From Campylobacterota bacterium (GTDB lineage Bacteria; Campylobacterota; Campylobacteria; Campylobacterales; Sulfurospirillaceae), in the NCBI GenBank assembly GCA_013151055.1, contig JAADIZ010000144.1:1-32142 (forward strand): a DNA stretch of 32,142 bases. The letters run 5' to 3'. The notes beneath the pieces are model-generated. The model had not been told where the DNA came from, searched no databases, and was given only the letters and a program-made list of their open reading frames with translations. A program made the translations under genes and the position numbers. Of this stretch, positions 18,921 through 27,677 are shown in pieces. Position 1 is the first letter of the stretch, and each line of letters begins with the position of its first letter.

Positions 18921-19526
18921 ATGAGAAGAGATGAGTTTAAAGTCACAGATATGGATGAAATAAAGGCTGTCATGAGAGAATGTGAATATGGAGTGCTCTC
19001 TCTCATAGCAGATGGAGAGCCTTATGGGGTTGCTGTCAATTTTGTTTTTTTTGAAGATAAGATATGCTTCCATGGAGCCAAAGAAGGACGCAAAGCGAAG
19101 GCGATAAAAGCAAATCCACATGCCTCGTTTTTAGCAGTTAAGCCATATTCACTAATCCCATCTTATTTTAGTGATACTAACCTTGCTTGTTCTGTAACAC
19201 AATTTTTTGCTTCCATACACCTCTATGGGAATGTCATGATTGTCGAAAATAATCATGAAAAAGCAAAGATACTTGATGTGATGATGCAAAAACTGCAAAG
19301 CGAGGGCGGATATGATGAAATACATTCCGACAACCCTATGTACACAAAGATGCTTGAAAAAACAGATGTATATACGCTGATACCAAAAACTATAAGCATG
19401 AAGATAAAAGTTGGTCAGAATTTTTCAGATGAAAAAAAGCAATCCTTAGTAGATAAATTACAAGAGCGTAATAACGCTGGTGATAATAAAAGTGCTTTTA
19501 TAATCAAATCTTATATTAAAAGTTAA
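18921..19526 (+). CDS. Pyridoxamine 5'-phosphate oxidase-fold (FMN-binding split barrel, NimA-like) protein
   Basis: ECEYGVLSLIADGEPYGVAVNFVFFEDKICFHGAKEGRKAKAIKANPHASFLAV is typical of small PPOX-family flavoproteins. Confidence 0.8.
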   Translation: MRRDEFKVTDMDEIKAVMRECEYGVLSLIADGEPYGVAVNFVFFEDKICFHGAKEGRKAKAIKANPHASFLAVKPYSLIPSYFSDTNLACSVTQFFASIHLYGNVMIVENNHEKAKILDVMMQKLQSEGGYDEIHSDNPMYTKMLEKTDVYTLIPKTISMKIKVGQNFSDEKKQSLVDKLQERNNAGDNKSAFIIKSYIKS

Positions 19527-19585
19527 AATGTTGTTTATAAAAAAATTTTATTATTAAAAAATAAAAAATACAAGAAAGGAAAAAA

Positions 19586-21004
19586 ATGAAAGCACATATA
19601 TTTTTTGGTTCCATATGTAAAGAGTCTCGAACATATAAAGACATCTTAAGTCCCTATGATTATAGGATTGCTTCACAAGTAGCAACATGTAACGCAGATG
19701 ATGCACTAAAAGCTTTAAATATAGCAAAAAAAAGTGCGCCATTGGCTAAGAAAGTTCCTCTTCACAAAAGAGTGAGTTGGCTTTTAGATGTGGCACAAAA
19801 ACTTGAAAAAAATAAAGAAGATATGGCACAAACCATGACACATGAAGTAGGAAAGCCTATACGATTTTCTCGCGTAGAAGTTGACAGGTGTATCGAAACG
19901 ATAAAGCTCTCAGCACATGCAATGATGAATTTACATGGAGAAACCTTTGATACGACTGCGACACCGAGTGGCAAAGAGACATTATCTTTTTATAAAAGAG
20001 AGGCTATTGGAGTTGTTTTAGCGATTACTCCTTTTAACTTTCCACTCAATCTTATCGCCCATAAAATCGCTCCAGCTTTAGTTGCGGGTAATAGTGTTGT
20101 TTTAAAACCAACAGGTTCTGCACCATTAACAGCTTTTAAATTTGCCAAAATCTTTATACAGAGTGAATTTGCAACAACCGATGCACTCAGTGTAGTTTAT
20201 AGTGGAGATGGAGTTAATGAAGCATTAGTACAAAGTGATATCCCAAGAGTAATAAGTTTCACAGGATCAGTTCCTGTTGGGCGCGATATAGTACGCCATG
20301 CGGGTATTAAAAAATTAGGGTTAGAGCTTGGCGGAAATGCGGCGACTTATATCGATAAAAGTGCAGATATAAAACTGGCAACTACCAGATGTGCTCTAGG
20401 AGCCTTTATAAACTCAGGGCAAGTATGTATTTCATTGCAGAGAATTTATGTTAATGAAAAAATTTATAATGAATTTGCACAAGAGTTAGCTGTACAGACT
20501 AAAGTATTACAAGTTGGCAATCCTTATAAAGATGAAACCTTCATTGGACCAATGATTAACGAAGGTGCTGTAAAAAAAGCGAAAAGTTGGATCAAAAATG
20601 CCATAGAAGAAGGAGCAACACTTTTTTATGGTGAATCTTGTAAAGATTTGATGTTTCCACCTACTATTATGAGTGATGTGAGTGAAACGATGAATATTAT
20701 GTGTGAAGAAGTATTTGCACCCATAGTATCACTGATTAAAGTAAAAGATTTCGATGAAGCGAAGAAAAAAATGAATAACTCTCCTTATGGATTACAGCAT
20801 TCTGTTTTTTCCAACGATTTAACGGTATGTAAGCGTGCTATTGATGAGTTGGATGCAGGCGGAATAGTTATAAATGACATTCCGACATTGCGTTTTGATA
20901 TACAACCATATGGCGGTATCAGAGATAGTGGCATCGGAAAAGAAGGACCAAAATATGCACTTGAAGAAGAGTATACTCAGATAAAATCAGTAGTTATCTG
21001 TTAG
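19586..21004 (+). CDS. NAD(P)-dependent aldehyde dehydrogenase; possibly the semialdehyde dehydrogenase partner of the GabT-like enzyme
   Basis: ALDH motifs: ITPFNFPLNLIAHKIAPALVAGNSVVLKPTGSAPLTA, ISFTGSVPVGRDI, LELGGNA, FINSGQVCIS catalytic Cys, CEEVFAPIVSLI, PYGGIRDSGIGKEG. Confidence 0.9.
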   Translation: MKAHIFFGSICKESRTYKDILSPYDYRIASQVATCNADDALKALNIAKKSAPLAKKVPLHKRVSWLLDVAQKLEKNKEDMAQTMTHEVGKPIRFSRVEVDRCIETIKLSAHAMMNLHGETFDTTATPSGKETLSFYKREAIGVVLAITPFNFPLNLIAHKIAPALVAGNSVVLKPTGSAPLTAFKFAKIFIQSEFATTDALSVVYSGDGVNEALVQSDIPRVISFTGSVPVGRDIVRHAGIKKLGLELGGNAATYIDKSADIKLATTRCALGAFINSGQVCISLQRIYVNEKIYNEFAQELAVQTKVLQVGNPYKDETFIGPMINEGAVKKAKSWIKNAIEEGATLFYGESCKDLMFPPTIMSDVSETMNIMCEEVFAPIVSLIKVKDFDEAKKKMNNSPYGLQHSVFSNDLTVCKRAIDELDAGGIVINDIPTLRFDIQPYGGIRDSGIGKEGPKYALEEEYTQIKSVVIC

Positions 21005-21026
21005 ATTTATCTATCATAAAAACATT

Positions 21027-21064
21027 TAAGAGAGTTGATGTCTATATCGTCGGAGACTCTCTTA
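21027..21064. terminator. Hairpin downstream of ALDH gene (terminator-like; weak U-tract)
   Basis: 9-bp perfect stem taagagagt / actctctta with 20-nt loop between the ALDH and Hyf-like operons. Confidence 0.4.
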
Positions 21065-21112
21065 TGAAAACTCTGTACAATACTTAATATTGATTTTTAA
21101 GCGATTTTTAGG

Positions 21113-21118
21113 TAAAAT
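21113..21118 (+). promoter_or_regulatory. Candidate -10 box of Hyf-like operon
   Basis: taaaat preceded by a T-rich stretch (gattttt), about 70 nt upstream of the TTG start of the first gene. Confidence 0.3.
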
Positions 21119-21185
21119 AGCCCACTTTTAAAATTACTCAATTTTTAGGACTCTCAAAAAAGCCCTTTTGCTTTAGGAAAAAACT

Positions 21186-23066
21186 TTGTTTTTATTTGAC
21201 AATTTGTCTATTTTATTTCTATTTTTAATAATACTTGGAGTCGTGCCAAATCTTTTTTATTCATTTGGATATTTGCCACACATAAGAAGAAAAGCATACT
21301 ACCTTATACACTATTTTGCTTTTATTATCTCTATGATGGGAGTTGTAATTGCAGGAAATGCACTTGTATTTCTTTTCTTTTGGGAGCTCATGAGCTTAAC
21401 ATCTTGGCAGCTTATTTTAACACAAATTGAGGATAAATCAACCATAAAAGCAGCTAGATTTTACTTTTTTATGACTCACTTTGGTTTTATGTTTTTGCTT
21501 CTTTTTTTCTTAATCGTAACAAATGGGGATTTAGATATTAGTTTTGCACAAATGAAAGTTATAACATCTAATTTTGCATATCCTACACTTCTGTTTTTCT
21601 TTGTTGTCTTAGGGCTTGCTAGTAAAGCTGGAGCAGTTCCTATGCATGTATGGCTTCCTTACGCTCATCCTGCGGCTCCTAGCCCTGTGTCGGCTTTAAT
21701 GAGTGGAATTATGCTTAAAGTGGCAATATACGGATTTTTTAGATTTATGTTTGACATCTTTGGCGTTTGGCAGTTAGAGTGGGGAATTTTTATACTAATT
21801 ATGGGTGCCATTTCTTCTTTAGTTGGTGTTTTATATGCACTAAGTGAACACGATATAAAGGCACTTCTAGCAAATCATTCCATAGAAAATATAGGCATAA
21901 TTTTTATAGGTTTTGGAATGGGTATGATATTTTCGTCTCTAAAACTTCCAGCTCTTAGTGCATTTGCTTTTATAGCTGCACTTTTTCACACATTTAATCA
22001 CATGAGTTTTAAATCTCTGCTTTTTATGGGTGCCGGAAGCGTGTTGCATGAGACAAGTACGAAAAATATGGAAAAATATGGTGGATTGATAAAAGCTATG
22101 CCTATAACTGCTTTTACTTTTCTTTTAGCTTCCATCAGTATATCGGCACTTCCGCCAACAAATGGGTTTTTGAGTGAATGGATGATATTTCAATCTTTGC
22201 TTGGCTCTGCTAATATAGATAATATTTCATTAAAACTTGCCATCCCCTTTTCTATTTTTGCTTTGGCATTAACTGGCGGTTTAGCTATCGCTTGTTTTGT
22301 GAAAGTATTTGGAATTACTTTTTTAGGACTTCACAGAAGTACAAATGCCAAACACGCTCATGAAGTAAATATACTTATGAAAATAGGCATGATTTTAATG
22401 AGTTTAGTAGTTGTTTCTTTGATGCTTTTTACTCCATTTTACATAAAGCTTTTTGATAGTACGATAAATGCTCTTATGAATATAAGTATATATGATAAAA
22501 TTATCCCAAATATATGGAGCTTGCACTCAATTTCCAATAATGGTGGAGTTGTATCGCCTCTGATTTTATTAGCTGGTTTGGTGGTATTAACACTTATTTT
22601 ATATATATTTTATAAATCATTAAATATAAAACATAGAATTTTTCACACTTGGGCATGTGGTTATAACACATCACCTGTTACACAGTATTCAGCTACTGGT
22701 TTTGCAGGTCCAATTAGAAGATTTTTTACTTGGCTGTATGACCCTGATATTCATTTTGAAAAAGAGGTAATTCTTGGACATAAAACTAAGTTTGTAGATG
22801 CTAGATTTAGTGTACATGTAAGACCACTATTTGAGCGGTCCCTTTACCAAAGTAGTATAAAATTGACAAATAAAATCAGTTATTATGTTTATCGTTTGGC
22901 ACATTTTGAACAAAGCAGATATGCAGCCATGATTTTCAATATGCTTTTATCAGTTTTGTTTAGCTACAGGATATTTGTACATGAATTTAGCTGGGCTACT
23001 CTAGTATTAGAGTCAGTTGTGATGATTATTTCCGTTAAAGTATTACTAGTAGGCGGAAAAGAATGA
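21186..23066 (+). CDS. HyfB-like (NuoL-type, antiporter-like) membrane subunit
   Basis: Multi-TM; VFLFFWELMSLTSWQLI, LASKAGAVPMHVWLPYAHPAAPSPVSALMSGIMLKVAIYGFFR, LFHTFNHMSFKSLLFMGAGSVLHE. TTG start with SD agga. Confidence 0.92.
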   Translation: MFLFDNLSILFLFLIILGVVPNLFYSFGYLPHIRRKAYYLIHYFAFIISMMGVVIAGNALVFLFFWELMSLTSWQLILTQIEDKSTIKAARFYFFMTHFGFMFLLLFFLIVTNGDLDISFAQMKVITSNFAYPTLLFFFVVLGLASKAGAVPMHVWLPYAHPAAPSPVSALMSGIMLKVAIYGFFRFMFDIFGVWQLEWGIFILIMGAISSLVGVLYALSEHDIKALLANHSIENIGIIFIGFGMGMIFSSLKLPALSAFAFIAALFHTFNHMSFKSLLFMGAGSVLHETSTKNMEKYGGLIKAMPITAFTFLLASISISALPPTNGFLSEWMIFQSLLGSANIDNISLKLAIPFSIFALALTGGLAIACFVKVFGITFLGLHRSTNAKHAHEVNILMKIGMILMSLVVVSLMLFTPFYIKLFDSTINALMNISIYDKIIPNIWSLHSISNNGGVVSPLILLAGLVVLTLILYIFYKSLNIKHRIFHTWACGYNTSPVTQYSATGFAGPIRRFFTWLYDPDIHFEKEVILGHKTKFVDARFSVHVRPLFERSLYQSSIKLTNKISYYVYRLAHFEQSRYAAMIFNMLLSVLFSYRIFVHEFSWATLVLESVVMIISVKVLLVGGKE

Positions 23067-23983
23067 TACTATATACCACTACAATTATTTTGATGATTGT
23101 GATTGCTCCACTGCTTCCTAGTTTTATGAAGATGGTAAAAATGACATTACTGTATAAAAAACCAATCTCTATCTTTCAAGGGTATAGAGATTTTTCGAAA
23201 CTTTTAAGTAAAGAGATTATCGTTTCAAAAGAGACGAGCTCCATCACTTCAATGGCTCCCTTTTTAGTTTTGTCACCACTTATACTGACTCTGTTCTTTT
23301 TGCCGCCGATTGTAAAGGGTGAATACTTTGTGAGCTTCATTGATGCTTTTACAATTACTGGACTAATTTCACTTTCGACTTTTTTTCTTATGATTTTGGG
23401 GCTTGATAGTGCGAGTAGTTTTGGTGGTCTTGGAAGCAGTCGCGAAGCTTTTATCTCAGCTTTAGCGGAGCCCGCCATGATTTTGACCGTATTTAGTGTT
23501 TCGCTGATGGCTGATAATCTTGGGGTTGGGCAAGCTAGTATAAATTTAAATAACCATTTTCCATTTGAACATATGGCTAGTTTTATATTTGCGGGAATTA
23601 GTTTTTTTATTTTATTGATTGCTGAAAATGGTAGAATTCCAGTTGACAATCCTGAGACTCATCTTGAATTGACAATGGTTCATGAGGCTATGATACTTGA
23701 TTTGAGCGGTTTTTATTTAATGCTAATAGAGAGTGCAAGTAGTATAAAGTTTATGATATTTTCCTCAATGTTTGCATCACTATTTATGCCTTTTGGCTTA
23801 CATCTCCCGATTATTTTGGGTGTATTGGTTTTTATCCTAAAGCTTTTTTTTATCGCTTTATTGGTTGCTTTATTGGAAGTGAATACTGCAAAATTAAGGC
23901 TTTTTAAAATTCCAAATTTGCTAGGAATTGCTATAGTATTTGCATTTTTATCATTGATCACATTTTATGTGTTAGGAGTGTAA
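23063..23983 (+). CDS. HyfC/HycD-like (NuoH-type) membrane subunit
   Basis: GYRDFSKLLSKEII...SSFGGLGSSREAFISALAEPAMI...AENGRIPVDNPETHLELTMVHEAMILDLSG. Confidence 0.94.
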   Translation: MILYTTTIILMIVIAPLLPSFMKMVKMTLLYKKPISIFQGYRDFSKLLSKEIIVSKETSSITSMAPFLVLSPLILTLFFLPPIVKGEYFVSFIDAFTITGLISLSTFFLMILGLDSASSFGGLGSSREAFISALAEPAMILTVFSVSLMADNLGVGQASINLNNHFPFEHMASFIFAGISFFILLIAENGRIPVDNPETHLELTMVHEAMILDLSGFYLMLIESASSIKFMIFSSMFASLFMPFGLHLPIILGVLVFILKLFFIALLVALLEVNTAKLRLFKIPNLLGIAIVFAFLSLITFYVLGV

Positions 23984-24583
23984 ATGACAAGTTTTTTAAT
24001 CGGCCTCTTTATCGCCACTCTTATAGTAGCACTCTTTACCATGAGGTTATATAGGCTTATACTTTGGTACTCTCTAAATTCCTTATCTTTGGCACTCTTA
24101 GCGATAACTATAGGATATAGTATAAATGACAATACGATGATATTGAGCGGATTTCTTACTCTTGTACTAAAAGCTATTTTGATTCCATATATATTGAAAA
24201 AAGTTAGTGTAAAATTTGGTTTATCAAGACAAATAAAACCAAATGTACAAATTCATTACTCAATTATGCTAATTCCTGCTTTATTGGTTTTTACATTTTA
24301 TTTGGCTGAGCCTATCACAAATATGATGGTATCAAATGCAAATTATGTTGCTATTAGTATTTCTGCTCTATTTTTATCACTACTTCTCATGATAGAGCAT
24401 AAAAATATAGCACCTAAAATCATAGGGTTTTTGACGATTGAAAATTCACTGTTTTTACTTGGAACAACAGCAACAGGCGGGATGCCTATGCTTATCGAGC
24501 TTGGTATATTTTTTGATTTATTGATGGCAATTGTCATCATAAATCTTCTTTTTCATCAAGAAGAAGAGGAGGGCTTAGAGTGA
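23984..24583 (+). CDS. HyfE-like membrane subunit
   Basis: Multi-TM protein in the HyfE position, with ILSGFLTLVLKAILIPYILKK and the C-terminal LLFHQEEEEGLE style of HyfE. Confidence 0.82.
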   Translation: MTSFLIGLFIATLIVALFTMRLYRLILWYSLNSLSLALLAITIGYSINDNTMILSGFLTLVLKAILIPYILKKVSVKFGLSRQIKPNVQIHYSIMLIPALLVFTFYLAEPITNMMVSNANYVAISISALFLSLLLMIEHKNIAPKIIGFLTIENSLFLLGTTATGGMPMLIELGIFFDLLMAIVIINLLFHQEEEEGLE

Positions 24584-25992
24584 TTTATCTTTTACTTTTG
24601 CCAGCGATTATCATGCTAATTTTATCATTTAGTAATATTGAAAAATCAAAGTATATTTTGCCTGTAACTTCACTGTTGATACTGTTTCCTTCTATAAAAT
24701 TATTTTTTCTTCCAAGGCCTTATAGCGTTATAGGAAAATATTTAGTCGCAGATGATTTAAGTGCATACATAATGCTAGTTTCTTCTATTGTAGCAATTTG
24801 TGTTACTCTAGCCATGAGCACTTTGGGTCTACATGTTAAGATAAGTAAAAAAGCATACTCAAGATTTTATCGTTTTTTTGCAATATTTTGGATAGGCTTG
24901 ACATTGTCAATTTTGGCAAACAATATGGGTTTGTACTGGATTGGACTAGAAACTGCAACTCTTAGCACAGTGTATATGATAAAAACAAATAATACTGCCA
25001 TGGCTAGAAAAGAAGCTTGGAATTATATGATAGTTGGTGCCATTGCAATTTCGCTTATACTTTTTGGAATCATTTTGATTTATGCAAGTGCTAAGCCGAT
25101 ACTAGGCGAAGACGCTATGATTTTTTCATCTTTATTAGAACATGCGAAAGAGATAAAATCACCATTTTTGTTTGAAATTGGTTTTGCTATTACAACTTTG
25201 GGAATGTTTATAAAGATGGGTTTTTTTCCTATGAATTTATGGCTAGCAAATATAGAACGAGCATCATTTTATCCCGTTGCTGCACTTTTTAGTGGTATTT
25301 TAGAAAGTGCAGTCATGATAGGCTTTTTTAGATTTAGTAAAATTGCACAAGCAGTTGATTTGCTACATGTGTTTATATTTGTTTTTATTTATACAATATT
25401 GACCATCTTTATCGTCTCTTTTTTGATATATCGTGCAAAAGATTTTATGCGACTTTTTTCACTCTCAGGAGTTGAGCACATGGCATTAATCGCACTTTTT
25501 TGGGCAAGTGGTGGTATCTTTGCTGCCCTTTTACATTTTGGGGCACATGCATTTTTAAAGCCAGCTCTATTTTTATCTACAGGTATTTTAGAGTCAAGTG
25601 GAAAATACAAAATAGCAGGCGCACTTAGAGGATATAGGGGAATTAAAGGAAAAATTTTCTATTTTTTAACTGCTCTATTTTTACTAAGTATTGTCTCTTT
25701 GCCACCAAGTCCTATGTTTTTTTCAGAATTGTATGGTTTTGCAGCCATGGTAAATATAGCTAAACTTCATCAACATTTATTATTAATGATTGGAGCCATA
25801 ATAATTTTATTGATTCTTCTTTCTATCATTTTTTATAAGTTTATAGAGATTTATCAATCCATGAAATATGAGGGAAAAGAAGAAACAAAAGTAGTATATG
25901 GCAATGAAGTTTTAGCACTTATCATATTTGCAATTTCGTTGATGGTTTTACTTACACCTTGGAGTTTTGAATTTTTAAGAGGGGTTTCGTAA
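24580..25992 (+). CDS. HyfF-like (NuoN/NuoM-type, antiporter-like) membrane subunit
   Basis: YWIGLETATLSTVYMI, GMFIKMGFFPMNLWLANIERASFYPVAALFSGILESAVMIGFFRF, LLHFGAHAFLKPALFLSTG. Confidence 0.92.
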   Translation: MIYLLLLPAIIMLILSFSNIEKSKYILPVTSLLILFPSIKLFFLPRPYSVIGKYLVADDLSAYIMLVSSIVAICVTLAMSTLGLHVKISKKAYSRFYRFFAIFWIGLTLSILANNMGLYWIGLETATLSTVYMIKTNNTAMARKEAWNYMIVGAIAISLILFGIILIYASAKPILGEDAMIFSSLLEHAKEIKSPFLFEIGFAITTLGMFIKMGFFPMNLWLANIERASFYPVAALFSGILESAVMIGFFRFSKIAQAVDLLHVFIFVFIYTILTIFIVSFLIYRAKDFMRLFSLSGVEHMALIALFWASGGIFAALLHFGAHAFLKPALFLSTGILESSGKYKIAGALRGYRGIKGKIFYFLTALFLLSIVSLPPSPMFFSELYGFAAMVNIAKLHQHLLLMIGAIIILLILLSIIFYKFIEIYQSMKYEGKEETKVVYGNEVLALIIFAISLMVLLTPWSFEFLRGVS

Positions 25993-26307
25993 ATGAGAGA
26001 AGATAGATTTTTTCATTTTAAAGATAAAACTTTGGTTTTAAATGTTTTAGGAACACCATCTGCCAAAGTTGATAAGATAGGAAAAGTAAGAGGAAATCAA
26101 CTAAAAATTGCTATAAAAGCAGCCGCAGAAAATGGAAAAGCTACAGAATACATGATAAAATTTTTAGCCAAAGAGTTTGGAGTAAAAAAAGCAGATATTA
26201 GTTTGACTTTTGGTTTGACTAGTGTAAATAAGCAGTTTAAAATTATAAATCCAACAAAATTGCCAAAAGTAATAAGTGAATATATAGATAAAGAAGATGA
26301 GTTATGA
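25993..26307 (+). CDS. DUF167 (YggU-like) family protein
   Basis: LVLNVLGTPSAKVDKIGKVRGNQLKIAIKAAAENGKATEYMIKFLAKEFGVKKADISLTFGLTSVNKQFKI matches the YggU/DUF167 pattern (G-x-x-V-K-V-A-I-x-A-P-P-x-x-G-K-A-N...FLAKxxxV...G...R-x-K). Confidence 0.85.
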   Translation: MREDRFFHFKDKTLVLNVLGTPSAKVDKIGKVRGNQLKIAIKAAAENGKATEYMIKFLAKEFGVKKADISLTFGLTSVNKQFKIINPTKLPKVISEYIDKEDEL

Positions 26308-27677
26308 GAGCACAAAGATTAATAGCAAGATTTGCCATCGAAAATAGTGATAATTTTGAAATAGTTACGGTTTTTGATGATGAAATACAAAGAGAAATGC
26401 TAGATAAAGATGAGCCTATTTTAAAATCAATCTCTTCAAAATATACAATTGCAACTTGGTTTGAAAGAAAGATAAAAGATGATTTTGGTATAAAAATAGA
26501 AGGTGCATATGACAATAGACCTCTTGTGCATCATGAAAGGTTTCCAAATATTTATCCAATGCGAAAAGAGTTTGTCGAAAAAGATATAGAATTTAGAGAA
26601 TTCAAACCATACAAATACGAAACAGTAGGTGGAGAGGGTGTTTTTGAAGTAGCTGTGGGTCCTATCCATGCAGGTATAATCGAACCAGGTCATTTCCATT
26701 TTTCTCAAGAGGGAGAGAGAATGCTTCACCTCGAAGTTAGGCATTTTTATACATACAGAGGCATAGAAAAAACTCTTGAGGGAAAAAATTTGCTTGAGGC
26801 AAAAGAGATAATTGAGAGGATAAGCGGAAACGAAAGCATAGCTTATCAATTAGCTTGGTTTGATATCGTAAAGCAAGCTAGTGATTTGAAATATGATGAA
26901 AAACTGAAAAAATATCACTGTTTACTTCTGGAATTAGAGAGAATTATACACCATCTCACTGATATGGGTTTTATGCCAAATGATGCAGGATTTGGAGCAG
27001 CTCTATCTTTTGCATCTAAGCTGTCTGAAGATACAAGAGTGCTTTTGCAAGAATTAAGCGGGCATAGGTTTGGATTTGGAAGTGTTGGATTTGAAGTTAA
27101 AAAGTATGATAAACAAAAGATTTTAAATTTTTTAAATACTTTAGAAAAAAAAGTAAGATGGTTTGAAGATTGGATTATTGATATTCCTTCTTTATGGGAT
27201 AGATTTGATTTTACAGGTATTTTAAGTAAACAAAAAGCAAAAAGTTACTGTGTTTTAGGGGTTATAGCAAGATCAAGTGGTGAAAAAATAGATGCAAGAA
27301 ATAATGAATTTTACAAAAAACACGGTTTTGTATTGCAAAATGAATTGGTTGGCGATGTAGCTTCGAGATTTAAATTAAGAATAAAAGAGATATATAATTC
27401 TATTGGCTTGATTAGAAACTTTATTGATGGTTTTACAAAAATAGAAAAACCGATAAAATTTGATGACGCAGAGTATATGAGCTATGTTGAAAGCTCTATA
27501 GGCGAACTTTTTATGTTTATAAAACTTAAAAATGGTAAAATTGATAGATTTTATACAAGAGATGCAAGTTTTATAAATTGGCAAGCTCTTTATTTGATGA
27601 TGGAAAAAGATATAATTGCGGACTTTCCTTTGATAAATAAAAGTTGTGATTTGAGTTATGCAGGAAATGATTTATGA
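26304..27677 (+). CDS. HyfG-like large subunit (30-kDa plus 49-kDa fusion) lacking all NiFe-binding cysteines
   Basis: VGPIHAGIIEPGHFHFSQEGERMLHLEVRHFYTYRGIEKTLEGKN and RDASFINWQALYLMMEKDIIADFPLINKSCDLSYAGNDL align with hydrogenase/NuoD large subunits. The cysteine motifs are substituted. Confidence 0.92.
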   Translation: MRAQRLIARFAIENSDNFEIVTVFDDEIQREMLDKDEPILKSISSKYTIATWFERKIKDDFGIKIEGAYDNRPLVHHERFPNIYPMRKEFVEKDIEFREFKPYKYETVGGEGVFEVAVGPIHAGIIEPGHFHFSQEGERMLHLEVRHFYTYRGIEKTLEGKNLLEAKEIIERISGNESIAYQLAWFDIVKQASDLKYDEKLKKYHCLLLELERIIHHLTDMGFMPNDAGFGAALSFASKLSEDTRVLLQELSGHRFGFGSVGFEVKKYDKQKILNFLNTLEKKVRWFEDWIIDIPSLWDRFDFTGILSKQKAKSYCVLGVIARSSGEKIDARNNEFYKKHGFVLQNELVGDVASRFKLRIKEIYNSIGLIRNFIDGFTKIEKPIKFDDAEYMSYVESSIGELFMFIKLKNGKIDRFYTRDASFINWQALYLMMEKDIIADFPLINKSCDLSYAGNDL

